Shown: piece after piece, positions 48,988 to 59,441 of the stretch
Layout of the letters: each line of letters opens with the position of its first letter
Numbering within the stretch: the first letter of the stretch is position 1
NCBI GenBank assembly: GCA_032622095.1
Contig: CP136061.1
Span: forward strand, 93,555,345-93,619,344
Direction of reading: 5' to 3'
DNA length: 64,000 nucleotides
Source of the DNA: Siphonodentalium dalli
Taxonomy: Eukaryota > Mollusca > Scaphopoda > Gadilida > Siphonodentaliidae
Translations under genes and position numbers: made by a program
The notes under the pieces: generated by a model
Seen by the model: the letters and a program-made list of their open reading frames with translations, nothing else
Database searches by the model: none
What the model was told of the DNA's origin: nothing

Positions 48988-51366
48988 TCAATCACTGACG
49001 ATCGCATCGTAAAGCCTGTTCCAGAACTCGGCGGAAGGATTTTCGGCGAAGTAGTTAAATGTCATGTACTGGTCAAGTTCCTCGAGTGACCTCACTTCCG
49101 GTGGAATTTCATTCTGAGGCACCGGTCTGTAATGCAGCAGTAGAATGACGTCACGTTCTCTGTACATGTTGTCCATTCTGGCTATGTTCATTTCAAACAT
49201 ACACCATTTATTTCTTAAAAAATCCATGCTCATGATAATTATGGTCCGCTTTGTAGAATGAATCCAATTTGTTATATTCTCCGCTATGGCGACGCCTGGT
49301 AAAAACTCCCGATGACGCACACATAGTTTGAGACCTCTACTATCCTCCAGTTCCGGTATAAGTCTGTTGATTACGAAGTCGACATCTTCGTCGGCATAAG
49401 ATAAGTATGCATCGCGAACAAATGTTTCAACTGAGTTAACACTTCCTGTGTATTTTGTTTTGGACAAGTAATACAAATAGCGGAGTTTCCATTGATAACG
49501 CAAAATCGTTGCCCCAACAACGGCGGCTGAAGCAAGAATAATTCCAAAAGAACCGACAAGGGTGAATGCTACGTACGACTGACATTGAAGTTGAAGACGT
49601 TTGACAATCCAATCTAAGTCGGAGAACTTACATAACCCAGAGTCATTTAGATCGCACCGACACTTATAGCGGTTCATGTTTGCGAAGTTTATAGGTTCCA
49701 TCTGGACCCATTGCAGGAATTCAATATTATCACAAGAACAATCGAGTGTGTTCCCATTAAGATTAAGTGTAAAGTTTTTTCCACGAGCTTCGAACTCTTG
49801 TCGTGACTCTGGATTGATGGTCGTTATGTAGTTGTTTCTCAAATCGACAAGCTGTAAACCAGCCATATGACTAACTGTTGGTTCCCACGACGTGAGTCTA
49901 TTATATGCTAGCAAGAGAACCTTCATCCTCTTCTGGTTGATAAATGTATCGTAATCAAGCTTTTCTATCACGTTGGACGTCAATTTGAGAGTTTCAAGAG
50001 AAGACATTCGTTTAAAAATGCGAACACCAATACCGCTAAGTCCAAGAAGATTCTTTCTTAAATTCAGTTTTACGATATTAACTCCCATGTCAAAGAAATC
50101 TGGGCTTATGCTTGTTGCATAGTTTCTGCCCATATCAAGCGTCTTCAAATATTGCATGAAAGGAGCAGGAGATTTCCAATACCTTAAGTTTCCTTCGGTA
50201 AGTCTTAAATCGTGCGTCGCAGAACTCAGATTGAAGTCAAATTTTGGGAAAATCGAGTTCATTTGCGATATCATATACGAAATTTTCTCTAAACGCGGTA
50301 AGTTTCTTAATTCCGTTAAAATATTATTGCTTAGTAAGCGGTTTCCGTCCAAATACAACTCCTCGAGGGTGCTTGGGAAGCATTGGGCTATCGAGTTTGT
50401 TTCGAATTGTTCTATGGCGTTGTTTCCAATTAACATGAATCTTAGCGGCAATGACTTCAAGCAAACCAAATCACTGGTTCGTACAGTCGTGCCAATACCG
50501 TATGGCGACCGAAGCCGAGTGGCTCGCAATGTATGCAGTGTTCGGTTTCTCGAACGACTGAGTCCACACAGAGCATTCCCAAGCCCTTTGAACCCCAGTT
50601 CCTCATTCTTCGATAAATCCAAATTCTCGAGCGCTCTCAACTTCGAGAAAGCTTTGGGATGAACAGTCTGCAATCCACAATACAGTAATCTGACCAAACT
50701 TATCATCGGAATATTGTCGAAAAAGTCTTCGTTTATATTGACAAGGTTGCAAAATCCGATCGCTTCACCCAGAGATAGGAACTTGAGTTTGGTCAGCTTT
50801 TTCATTTCAGGACAGAATGTCATGTTCTGTCTTCCGTCGATAGAAAGTGTCTTAAGTTCCGATAGAGACGCAATGGCATCGCAAGGAAAATATTGATTGA
50901 TGAAATTTCTTGAATTCTTTGATAATGCTAAGTAATTAAGACGACTCATAGGCTTGAATACACCCGGATGGTAAGTGGAGTTCAACAATTCAAGTCTATT
51001 GTGTGAAAGATAAAGGGACTTTAGGTTTGATAATCCGTAGAATGTCCCAACTTCCATGCCATATATGTCATTTCTCATCAAACTCAACTCTCGTAACAAT
51101 CTGAGCCCGTAGAAGGAATTATTATGTAGATACGTAATTTTGTTCGAACTCAGATCCAGTGTGAGAGTATTATTTGGTATATGTTTCGGGACGCTGTAGA
51201 AGTTTCTGTTGCGGCAGTCAACATTTAAGCCACGTGTCAGGTATTTCGTCTCGTTGGTGACAGTGCAGTTTAAGAAGTTGATGCATTGAAGAGCATTTAC
51301 CCGTGTAGAGTCGATTGAAGTCAGGAAGAATGCGAGCGTACACAAAGATGACAGCATCGTCTTCAT
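48988..51366 (-). CDS. Toll-like receptor, single coding exon (792 aa)
   Basis: This encodes a type I membrane pattern-recognition receptor; the family signals through MyD88-type TIR adaptors. A hydrophobic signal peptide spans about residues 1-25. Leucine-rich repeats run from about 55 to 535 (for example LTLDLSSNKITYLHNNSF and LKSLYLSHNRLELL). A C-terminal LRR cap follows at about 538-596 with the CxC cluster LDCSCDN and later cysteines, then one membrane helix at about 598-622. The TIR domain covers about 650-790: box 1 is RDAYLSYADED, the BB-loop keeps the proline (REFLPG, P690), and box 3 is FWNRLYDAI. Box 2 reads RHREFLPG, with His in place of the common RD pattern. Length and single-cysteine-cap architecture fit invertebrate and vertebrate-type TLRs. 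The ATG was chosen because an in-frame stop lies 18 nt upstream and a splice acceptor 2 nt upstream. The frame is uninterrupted, so it is probably functional. The exact orthologue is unknown. Confidence 0.96.
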   Translation of the reverse strand: MKTMLSSLCTLAFFLTSIDSTRVNALQCINFLNCTVTNETKYLTRGLNVDCRNRNFYSVPKHIPNNTLTLDLSSNKITYLHNNSFYGLRLLRELSLMRNDIYGMEVGTFYGLSNLKSLYLSHNRLELLNSTYHPGVFKPMSRLNYLALSKNSRNFINQYFPCDAIASLSELKTLSIDGRQNMTFCPEMKKLTKLKFLSLGEAIGFCNLVNINEDFFDNIPMISLVRLLYCGLQTVHPKAFSKLRALENLDLSKNEELGFKGLGNALCGLSRSRNRTLHTLRATRLRSPYGIGTTVRTSDLVCLKSLPLRFMLIGNNAIEQFETNSIAQCFPSTLEELYLDGNRLLSNNILTELRNLPRLEKISYMISQMNSIFPKFDFNLSSATHDLRLTEGNLRYWKSPAPFMQYLKTLDMGRNYATSISPDFFDMGVNIVKLNLRKNLLGLSGIGVRIFKRMSSLETLKLTSNVIEKLDYDTFINQKRMKVLLLAYNRLTSWEPTVSHMAGLQLVDLRNNYITTINPESRQEFEARGKNFTLNLNGNTLDCSCDNIEFLQWVQMEPINFANMNRYKCRCDLNDSGLCKFSDLDWIVKRLQLQCQSYVAFTLVGSFGIILASAAVVGATILRYQWKLRYLYYLSKTKYTGSVNSVETFVRDAYLSYADEDVDFVINRLIPELEDSRGLKLCVRHREFLPGVAIAENITNWIHSTKRTIIIMSMDFLRNKWCMFEMNIARMDNMYRERDVILLLHYRPVPQNEIPPEVRSLEELDQYMTFNYFAENPSAEFWNRLYDAIVSD

Positions 51367-51380
51367 CGCTGCAAAGAAAG
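51367..51380 (-). promoter_or_regulatory. Predicted 3' splice acceptor just upstream of the TLR start codon
   Basis: On the minus strand a pyrimidine-rich stretch ending CTTTCTTTGCAG stops two bases before the TLR ATG (AG at 51370-51369). This fits the metazoan acceptor consensus. It implies that the mRNA has at least one upstream non-coding exon, with the whole protein in the last exon. The matching donor was not located. Confidence 0.65.
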
Positions 51381-52539
51381 TTTAAGACTATATAATAAAG
51401 TGGAGCCACAGAGACCCGAAACTACATGGGGTCAATCATGTCTTCGACCAGAAAATACATCGGGTAAACCATGTCGTCGACCACAAAGCTATATTAGACA
51501 CCCTTCTCATTATGAACGACGACAGATAATTATTACGAATTTGGACGGTCCAAAAACCTTTTCGCAGAAATGACGACCACGTGACCGTTTGTGAGATAAT
51601 CGTGCTTGCCACTCGCAGTAAGGACGGGTCTTCGTGAGGTGATTATTTTATATTTAATTATGCTGAACATTATAGCTTAGCCCTTTGTGTTTCGTAAGAT
51701 TCTCGTGTTTCACGACGACGAATGATTTGATTGTCACTAATATATAAAAATTAAGGCCACATCATGGCGATAAGAATTTACAGACAATCTCAGAGTCATC
51801 TCCCATATTGTGGAGCTGAGAAACGATCGCGAACTTATTACTATGGTGTATTTATAATTTGTTAGTTTTGTTGAAAATCTCGAACCCTAATCGTAACAAC
51901 GGATAGAAAGAGCACAAATTCTAGTGACGTAGTACCCAATTCGTTCATTATGCGATAGGTGTCTATATACTATTAATTATTACATATCAAACGTTTTTTT
52001 TTATCAACCGTTATGGAGCATATGATAACTGAGTTAGGCAGAAACGAAAATCTGAGTGAACTGAATTCACCCCCCTCTTTTTCGCAATTAAAATCAGTGA
52101 AAACTGACCTTCACGTGTCTTAATAACATTTACACGTATTTATGTTTTAACTCATTTCACTCGAACAAACATAAATGATTTATAGAATAACAACTACGAA
52201 TTCTAGAAAAGAAGTTTTTAATACAGTATAAGACAGGATAACGTTATTTTCTTAATAAATTTTGCAAAATATAGTATTGATATCATACTATCAATAGCAT
52301 ATTCGCATAGTATAGTATGGTCGTCAGAGATGTGTATTTTCGCAGATAATAACCGATATATACGTAGGTTTTGTCCATGTTGCATTTTCATGCCGTTGCA
52401 ACGGTTCTACATACGTATATAATATATTGCCACTATTGCGAAATTTGTCATTAATAATCTGTTGTGTTTTTTTTTGTAGCGTGTATGTGGGGCAGAAACA
52501 ATGTGGTTGCTTATTTCCATTGTAATTGTTCCCAATGGG
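51381..52539. other. TLR upstream region, no gene seen
   Basis: It must contain the 5'-UTR intron and possibly the promoter and first exon of the TLR (minus strand), but no confident TATA box, donor or immune-type regulatory site could be fixed. Confidence 0.4.
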
Positions 52540-53520
52540 GTATGCATAATGAACAAGAAGCCCATAGTCAGAAATGGTAACGCAACGTCACCAAGATCAT
52601 ATTATTAGCCATAAATATAAATTATAATATAAAATATATTGGTTACATGAATGCACCGCTTCAGAATTCCGTTAAACAACTAATCCTTCAAACTATTACA
52701 AAAAACTACGGCTTATTACTGCTGAAGGGGTCACTCTCACCAAAAAAAGTGCTGAAGGGTACACAGGATTTTCAAAATGTGCTGAAGGGTACACACGGTT
52801 ATAAATGTCATTATAAAGGACATTCAGTCTTCGTATCTGCCATGATTTCTGTCAGAGAATAATTGTTTACGTTCCAATGAATATTAAAATGTACTGAACA
52901 CAAACTGCTAATGAGCGCCAGACTGTCATAAACACAATTTATGTAATGGTGTTCGTGCCGATCACAAACCCTGTGTAACCGTCAGCACATTTTCAAACCC
53001 TGTGTACCCTTCAACACTTCTTTGGTGAGAGTGACGCCTTATTACTGCAGGTTTTTCATTTTCATTTACCAGACCAGAAAGCTTCTAAATGCGGATCAAA
53101 AATTGTGTTTCCGCCATAAAATCTTCAAGTGTGCATGACCCAGCCATTGTTATACCTAAACATCGAACGCAATTAACGCGTCATAATACATGTAGTTATA
53201 TACTGCAACTAGAAGACATCCAGCGAATACACACCCCACGAAAAAGGGAAATGTGTTGTCCTGCGAGATATCCCATCGCTATAGCTCAATTTGACACGGC
53301 CAGATTAGCTTTTCTACAATATCCTAAAACAATAAAGCTTCTCAAATCATCGGCATAGTCAATAGAACTTTCACGAACTTGGACATTCCAACTACAGCTT
53401 TTACCGGACTCGGGGTCGCAGTACAAATTTAACGCGTCCCAAAATAACCGGAAAAACCAATTATCTATTTATAAAACCTACATAGGACCATGGAATTCTA
53501 TAATTTGGCCAGCAGTATGT
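52540..53520 (+). repeat. Direct repeat B, upstream of the TLR, carrying a MITE
   Basis: Same landmarks as repeat A in the same order, interrupted by a 316-bp MITE at 52723-53038. It lies 1.2-2.1 kb upstream of the TLR start. Confidence 0.8.
52723..53038. mobile_element. 316-bp MITE with ~10-bp TSD
   Basis: Inverted ends GGGGTCACTCTCACCAAA and TTTGGTGAGAGTGACGCC. TTATTACTGC occurs at both sides (52713-52722, 53039-53048); the uninterrupted equivalent is at about 46175-46184. A 9-10-bp TSD suggests Mutator-like mobilisation. GTGCTGAAGGGTACACA repeats lie inside. Confidence 0.8.
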
Positions 53521-54191
53521 ACACCGGTATAAACGCCACATTGTTTCTCATTCCAGCCTGAGAGATATCCAATGGCAATAGGAGGCAGATACATTCAGCG
53601 AAGCGGTTGGGCATTCCATAAAAATACTTCAACACGAAAACATAGAGATACAACAAAAGTAACAACAGAAGACGACAGATCTGCATGTATGGTTTCCCAC
53701 TGGCATCATTCCCGGGCTATGTCGTGAGCAGAGTCGTTGAAGTACTGTCAACAAGGACAGAAATGTTATCTTGTTTAGCATATAACAATTGCTGATTTCC
53801 AATACAGGACTTTCAACTTAAGTGAACTATATGTGTATAACACCAGCTATTTAATGTGTACATTTCAGGAATTATCTGCATTAGCCACACAAGCAGGGTA
53901 TACATCGTATCGTATATATAGAGCGATGTGACAATATATACATGTATATCATATTATGTACTTGTTCGTGTGCATGAAACTGATAAGTTAGTATTCAGGT
54001 GCTATGCCAGCTGACGGAATGTGGAATTCTACTAACATCGCCGAAAATCTGAAGCAAATCGACGTGCTATACTCCATAGAAAACATCGTCTGAAATACGG
54101 TCAATTGTAAATAATTACTTCTCAATTCGGGACGCAACTATCGGCGATAAACAAATGAAAACGATTTCGCAATCGAGAATCACAGCATCAT

Positions 54192-54592
54192 AGGGAAGTC
54201 GGTAACCGAGAGGTAGCGTACTGGTCTCTTGTGCTAGCGGACCGGGGATCTCAACCTGGTCAGGGTATTCTGACAAAAATCGGTCAGATACCAAGATTGT
54301 CAGGCTGAAAAGTCTCATTCGAGATCACTGAATAAAGATCCGAATGCAAAATGCCGACTTCCCCCATTACAACACTTGTCCGGGTATGTTGTCGTGGGTG
54401 CAGTACGCAGGCGATCTGGCGCGGACATTAATGGCTGACCCGTGTACACGCCTCGGTTTGTGCACGTTAAAGAACGCTATTGGAGTCACCACAGGGTTAT
54501 AAATGACTCGGCCGTGGTAGCACCTGGACCAATGCATCAACACAACCAGAATTGGTTTCTGCACTGTAATATCTACAGATACAGATACAAAT
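54192..54592 (+). mobile_element. tRNA-derived SINE candidate (~400 bp)
   Basis: The 5' part has a box A-like GGTAGCGTACTGG (54222) and a degenerate box B-like GGGGATCTCAACC, spaced as in a tRNA. The central part includes GTGCACGTTAAAGAACGC. The tail is ATACAGATACAGATACAAA. The related segment at 2990-3345 lacks the insertion, which bounds the element. Confidence 0.65.
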
Positions 54593-54687
54593 GTAATTGA
54601 TCAGTAAGACTGGCGGTGTGTGTTGTCAATTTGGATATAATATTTGTTAAAATAATTACCTTGAGCAAGATTATGCCCCTTTTCTAT

Positions 54688-54919
54688 ATGCCCTGTCACT
54701 AACTCGCGGCCATATTGGATCCATCAGGTCCGGTTCCGTATTTTTATTTAGCTTTCCATATGTGGAAGTCATGAATAATTCAAAAGCTCTATATATGGAA
54801 ATGCTACTCCAAAACTTTGACCTGTAGCACAAAACCATGGAACCGGAGCTGGATGAATCTATGAAACCACGGAATCGGACCCAGTGGATCCAATATGGCC
54901 GCAAGTTAGTGACAGGGCG
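54688..54919. mobile_element. 232-bp MITE with ~50-bp TIRs
   Basis: GCCCTGTCACTAACTCGCGG and its near-complement CCGCAAGTTAGTGACAGGGC lead long inverted ends (about 50 bp). TAT occurs at both sides (54685-54687, 54920-54922), once in the empty paralogue (3327-3329). A 3-bp TSD would suit PIF/Harbinger-type elements. Confidence 0.85.
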
Positions 54920-54922
54920 TAT

Positions 54923-56053
54923 TTGATCATCTCACCGGAGTGTTTCACATCACTTTAACTCGAGTGTGCCTGGTATACAGTGTCGTGTATAACCGGCCAT
55001 GACACTATGAGTGGGGCGGATATACAATGGCATTCACTCAGTACATGTTTAGATGAGAAATGTCTGTGATTGGTTTGCTCCTGAAATCGTGCTCAGAGCA
55101 CTGGTCGTGTTGTTGATGGTCGATTCACGATGTTCACGACTCGCGGTATGCTGTGAATTCAGATGGTGAAACGAAGTCCGACCCATTAAAAAAAAGTCGG
55201 ACCGTGTCGAAGTTAATTTCAGAAACGCAATTTCACAGTAAAGTATTTTCACATATGATGAAATGTCTTGTTTAGCTTGCAATGAATGTAGACGTGTTGA
55301 TTTCAAGAATGATACAATCTGAAACTAATAAATAAGTTTCGGTTGTGGATGATAAGAAATTGACAACACGCCGTTCTAGCATACTGATATATTTGTGTGG
55401 TCGTGGGTTGTGATCAGAGTAGATGAGTTTTAGGTGCAGGGTAACAACACTGATTATATAGACCAAAACAAATTTCTTGCCAAATCCGGACGTGCTGAAT
55501 AGTCAAGCAGTCGTTCATGTCCGACAATCCCCGGTGATTTCCGGGATCAATGTGGTGTTCGTTTGTGCGAAGAAAGGGTAACCAGACTCGTGTATCTAGA
55601 CCATTGGTCCGCTTTTGAGTCCATTCATTGCATGCCACTATTAACCAATAAAATATATACTAATAAACTAGACAATTTTGCCGATTTGTGCAGCATATCC
55701 CCGTGTAAATAGGTTCATATTGGAACAAAATATTTACATAGGTTCTATTGCACTTGATTCTGAAATAAGCCCATGATGGACGTATACCCTTTATTCCGTT
55801 TTATGACGCGTGTCACAATGAAAACACATTATACAGAGAGTAAGTCGATTTAGGTTCATACATAGCGTAATTCAAATTCAAATAATGCCGATATGGGCTT
55901 TTTTGTATTTTTGAATTAAGTTCAATATGAGCTTATTTTAGGAGAACATGCTGGCAATGTATATAATTAATATATGGCGTGAACGCTGCTAACGTTTTAA
56001 CAGCTGGAGGCGGCCAATAACGCCGCGAGTTGTCTGTACCTGCCACAGAGGCA
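54923..56053. other. Unassigned sequence
   Basis: A 74-codon minus-strand frame at 55414-55638 and others have no recognised domain. No RNA gene seen. Confidence 0.4.
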
Positions 56054-56479
56054 TACACTGAAAATCTCGTTTACTAAATTTTACTCAACAATTACTCAAT
56101 GCATGACGATGAAATTATACACCCAAGCAACATTTACTAAATGTTTTAGAAAACTATAGTCCTACTCAATGAGTTGAGTAAACATTCTACTCGATTTTGA
56201 AAGTGAAACCGAACAACAATCGAAGACTGTGCGCGACAGTTGTGTAAATCTTGATTAACGCTGACTGAAAAATGTAGCTAACTTTGAGCAGTCATCTGTT
56301 TTCTTATTAAGGAAAAGGTGCATGATGTTACTATGAATGGTTTATTAGCAAAGTCAACATCTAAGTTGCAACATGCTATAGAACTTATAAACATATATAC
56401 AAACAATACATAACATACATGTACATCAATAAATGAGTTCATTATATTATATGAATTATGCTAATACATTCAAGAATAT

Positions 56480-57195
56480 CTTTTATCACATAATTTGCCC
56501 ATAAAAGCAGTTTCATAATTATCGATAAGAGACTCGTTTAATATCAGCGCGTGCGATGACGTCACATCGTTCTTCAAATGACTTGCGATCGCTGCGGTTT
56601 TTATCGTTGTTTTCGATGGATATTTCGCATTGCTTCGCGTTTATTTGATCATGTGATAAAAAGTATCTCACACTCGTCCTATTTTATACGTAATTTATCA
56701 ACCTCGTCCACTAAATTCTATTTGAGCCTCGGTAAACCTCGGCTCAAATCGAATTTAGTGAACTCGGTTGATAAATTCCGTATAAAATAGAAACTCATGT
56801 GAGATCCTCTATTTCTCAAATGGTATAACTCATATAATATTTACATTATATATAATATATAGAGGATCTCACATGAGTTTCTATTTTATACGGAATTTAT
56901 CAACCGAGTTCACTAAATTCGATTTGAGCCGAGGTTTACCGAGGCTCAAATAGAATTTAGTGGACGAGGTTGATAAATTACGTATAAAATAGAACGAGTT
57001 TGAGATACCTTTTATCACATGATCAAATAAACCCGAAGCAACGCGCAATATTCATCGAAAACAACAATCATAAACTACAGCGATCGCAAGTTATTTGAAG
57101 AACGCCGTGACGTCATCGCACGCGCTGATATTAAACGTGTCTATTACCGATAATTATGAAACTGCTTTTATGGCCAAATTATGTGATAAAATGTA
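56480..57195. repeat. Long palindrome (arms ~340 bp)
   Basis: The left arm, from ATCTTTTATCACATAATTTG, reads on the opposite strand as the right arm ending near 57195; the spacer is only about 40 bp (about 56819-56860). Landmarks such as the GATCGCAAGT, GTGACGTCATCGCACGCGC and GATCATGTGATAAAA tracts recur inverted. Each arm itself contains a smaller inverted repeat around GAGCCTCGGTAAACC and CGGCTCAAAT, so the DNA could form nested cruciforms. The tandem duplication starts inside the right arm. Confidence 0.85.
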
Positions 57196-57204
57196 ATATT
57201 TGCG

Positions 57205-58160
57205 TCATGATAACTTTATAAACGCTAATTTTAAGAAAATGCTCACTCTTTTCAATATACTTATATTAAGCAGTGACAGCAATCTGTAGAATCTATTTCT
57301 GTTAGGATTTTCCCAGTCACGGTAATACTTCGGGATATAGGTTTCTCGCAGGTCGTTAAGTTTTGTACACAAAATAACAAAATGGTATTCATCACAGACA
57401 TTTTCGCCATATAACGGGCATTTCGTGTCTTTGCGTGTACTTTTATTCCATCTGCATTGCCCCACCGGTAGTCTGTGATTGGCTGTTCTAATTTCAGTAA
57501 ATAAGTAGCCAGATGAGAGGGCATATATACTAAGTGTCGGCTCAATCTGACAGAATCCTTTATGTTTCGATAAAATATGGAACGGTTTGAGATAGACATA
57601 TTTAGATTGCTGAAGAGGCAACCTGCGTGTTGTTCTATTATTTTCGCTTTCATGCGTTTCATGTCAGTCGTGCTTTGTGGTGACTGATTCTGCCACGCAC
57701 TTTCCATATTTACTTCTCGCAGCGTTTCTTTGATAAACGAAATCCATTTAATCTTGGTTTGTAATATGGCATCACTATCATTGAGATACCTGAGTAGAAG
57801 GAATACATTCTTAGCTAATTCTGATCCTTCATGCGATACTAGTTTTGACCAATATGATATTGCTCTGCTCTTAATATCGATCATTACGGGGTATCTTCCC
57901 AAATTCTGCATACACCATGTAGTTTGGTGTGCTAGACTTCATTGTTGTGATAATTTTGCAGAATTTAAGATGAATGGTCTCCAAAATTTGAGTTTTCTCG
58001 AAACACAAAACTTCACCACCATATTCGGCATAATCATAGAATCAAACATAATATCTAGAGGCAGCTGCAGCTTTCTTGTTCTATTCAAAAGGCCATACAT
58101 GGCTCTCGTTACTGCATTCTGGGTCTACTTAATAGATTGGCAGAATCTACCATTGTAAAA
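57205..58160 (-). pseudogene. LINE 3' fragment, copy 1 (RT C-terminus, second family)
   Basis: Minus-strand translation gives the C-terminal part of a LINE polyprotein from a family different from the 18-kb element. It carries LETIHLKFCKIITTMKSSTP-like and VMIDIKSRAISYWSKLV segments, then in a shifted frame LPVGQCRWNKSTRKDTKCP with CDEYHFVILC, a zinc-knuckle-like ending seen in many invertebrate LINEs. At least one frameshift separates the two parts, so it is non-functional. It lies inside a tandem duplication, with a near-identical copy 2,739-2,748 bp downstream. Confidence 0.8.
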
Positions 58161-58216
58161 GAATTTAATACCGAGGTATTTAAATTCTTTTAGAATTTGT
58201 ATTTATTGTCCCCGAT

Positions 58217-58976
58217 TAGTGTTCGGTATTCGACGGATTTCGGTATTCTAATATGCGGTTCGAATAACGAGCGAATATTCGAATAGTATTCGAATATTTA
58301 GATAAATAATAAAATTATATAGATAACATATTTTGGAACCAATTTATTATTTAATGAAATAGCATATTTATCCATGCACATGCTATACGCAAAAAAAAAG
58401 AGAGAGAAAAAAAGTCTTTTGGCTTAATAGCAAGAGTTTGTCTGTTTATGAAGTTCATGTAGTCAATGTCCCATGCATGGCTTAAAGGTTCTTGTTCAAG
58501 AAGTGTAACATTTGGACAGTCTGCGGCTTCAACCGGTTGCGATTTTCAGTAGATATCAGCCCTGCGGTAGAGAACGCGCATTCAGACGATACACTGGTGG
58601 CCGGTATACCGAGATAGAACTTAGCTAATTTGGCGACTTCGGGGTAAAGTGACAACGCGCAAACAAAACAAAACGATGCCTTACAGGTCCGCTTCCTATG
58701 ACCACATGCAAGCACGGTCTGGTTTACACCTATAGCCAATAAAATTATTTCGACGTCATGACGCCAATCAAATCAGAACCTTACAGTTACGTCATATTAA
58801 TCCGTTTATGGTCAGTGGAAAATAGACTATACTTTTAACAGACCCTCAGACTGATAACAAACCAGGAAACAATTACCCGGAGATTATTCTCGAATATTCG
58901 AATATTCAAATAATTATTCGAATATTCGAATATTTATTTTTACGAGCGAATATTCGAATATTCCAACCGAACACTA
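58217..58976 (-). mobile_element. Internally deleted hAT element, copy 1 (760 bp)
   Basis: The ends are TAGTGTTCGGT and ACCGAACACTA. They are flanked by 8-bp TCCCCGAT (58209-58216) and GCCCCGAT (58977-58984), a target duplication with one mismatch and typical of hAT. Subterminal CGAATATTCG repeats occur near both ends. It still encodes an hAT C-terminal dimerisation segment. It inserted into the first unit of a 29-bp minisatellite. Confidence 0.85.
58482..58739 (-). pseudogene. hAT transposase C-terminal dimerisation domain remnant, copy 1
   Basis: The open frame contains YPEVAKLAKFYLGIPATSVS followed by SECAFSTAGLIS, NRNRLKP and MLHFLNKNL. This is the classic hATC pattern (IPATS, FSxAG, RxxLxP) of ZBED/hAT transposases. 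The N-terminal zinc finger and RNase H-like catalytic core are absent, so it cannot be an active transposase. It may be the surviving last exon of an internally deleted element. Confidence 0.85.
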
Positions 58977-59266
58977 GCCCCGATAAGTGAATATTGTATT
59001 TATTGGCCCCGATAAGTGAATATTGTATTGGTTGGCCCCGATAAGTGAATATTGTATTTATTGGCCCCGATAAGTGAATATTGTATTTATTGGCCCCGAT
59101 AAGTGAATATTGTATTTATTGGCCCCGATAAGTGAATATTGTATTGATTGGCCCCGATAAGTGAATATTGTATTGATTGGTCCCGGTAAGTGAATATTGT
59201 ATTTATTGGCCCCGATAAGTGAATATTGTATTTATTGTATTTATTGGCCCCGATAAGTGAATATAG
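58977..59266 (+). repeat. 29-bp minisatellite, 10 units
   Basis: The unit is close to GGCCCCGATAAGTGAATATT followed by GTATTTATT. Ten units are counted, one with TCCCGGTAAG. The array is interrupted at its left end by the hAT insertion. It reads as an open frame on the minus strand only because the repeat lacks stops. Confidence 0.9.
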
Positions 59267-59441
59267 GTAAGTTCTTTGTGAGATGGCTGATGAATGAAAT
59301 TCCCGATCAGTATCCGATAATGGACCGCTGCAAGATTTAAAATTGTTATGTGATATAAAGTGAAGCATTTGGTTCATCTCTATAGATTCTTTGTGTTGTC
59401 CATGAAATTAAAACCTCATCTTCGAAATAGTATTCCTTACA

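Noticed and set aside
50156-50662. 168-codon plus-strand frame within the TLR
   Set aside because: It is antisense to leucine-rich repeat coding sequence and has no domain.
55414-55638. 74-codon minus-strand frame
   Set aside because: No recognisable domain, signal or splice context.
57730-58158. 142-codon plus-strand frame, repeated at 60469-60906
   Set aside because: It is antisense to the LINE fragment; duplication of the segment explains its recurrence.
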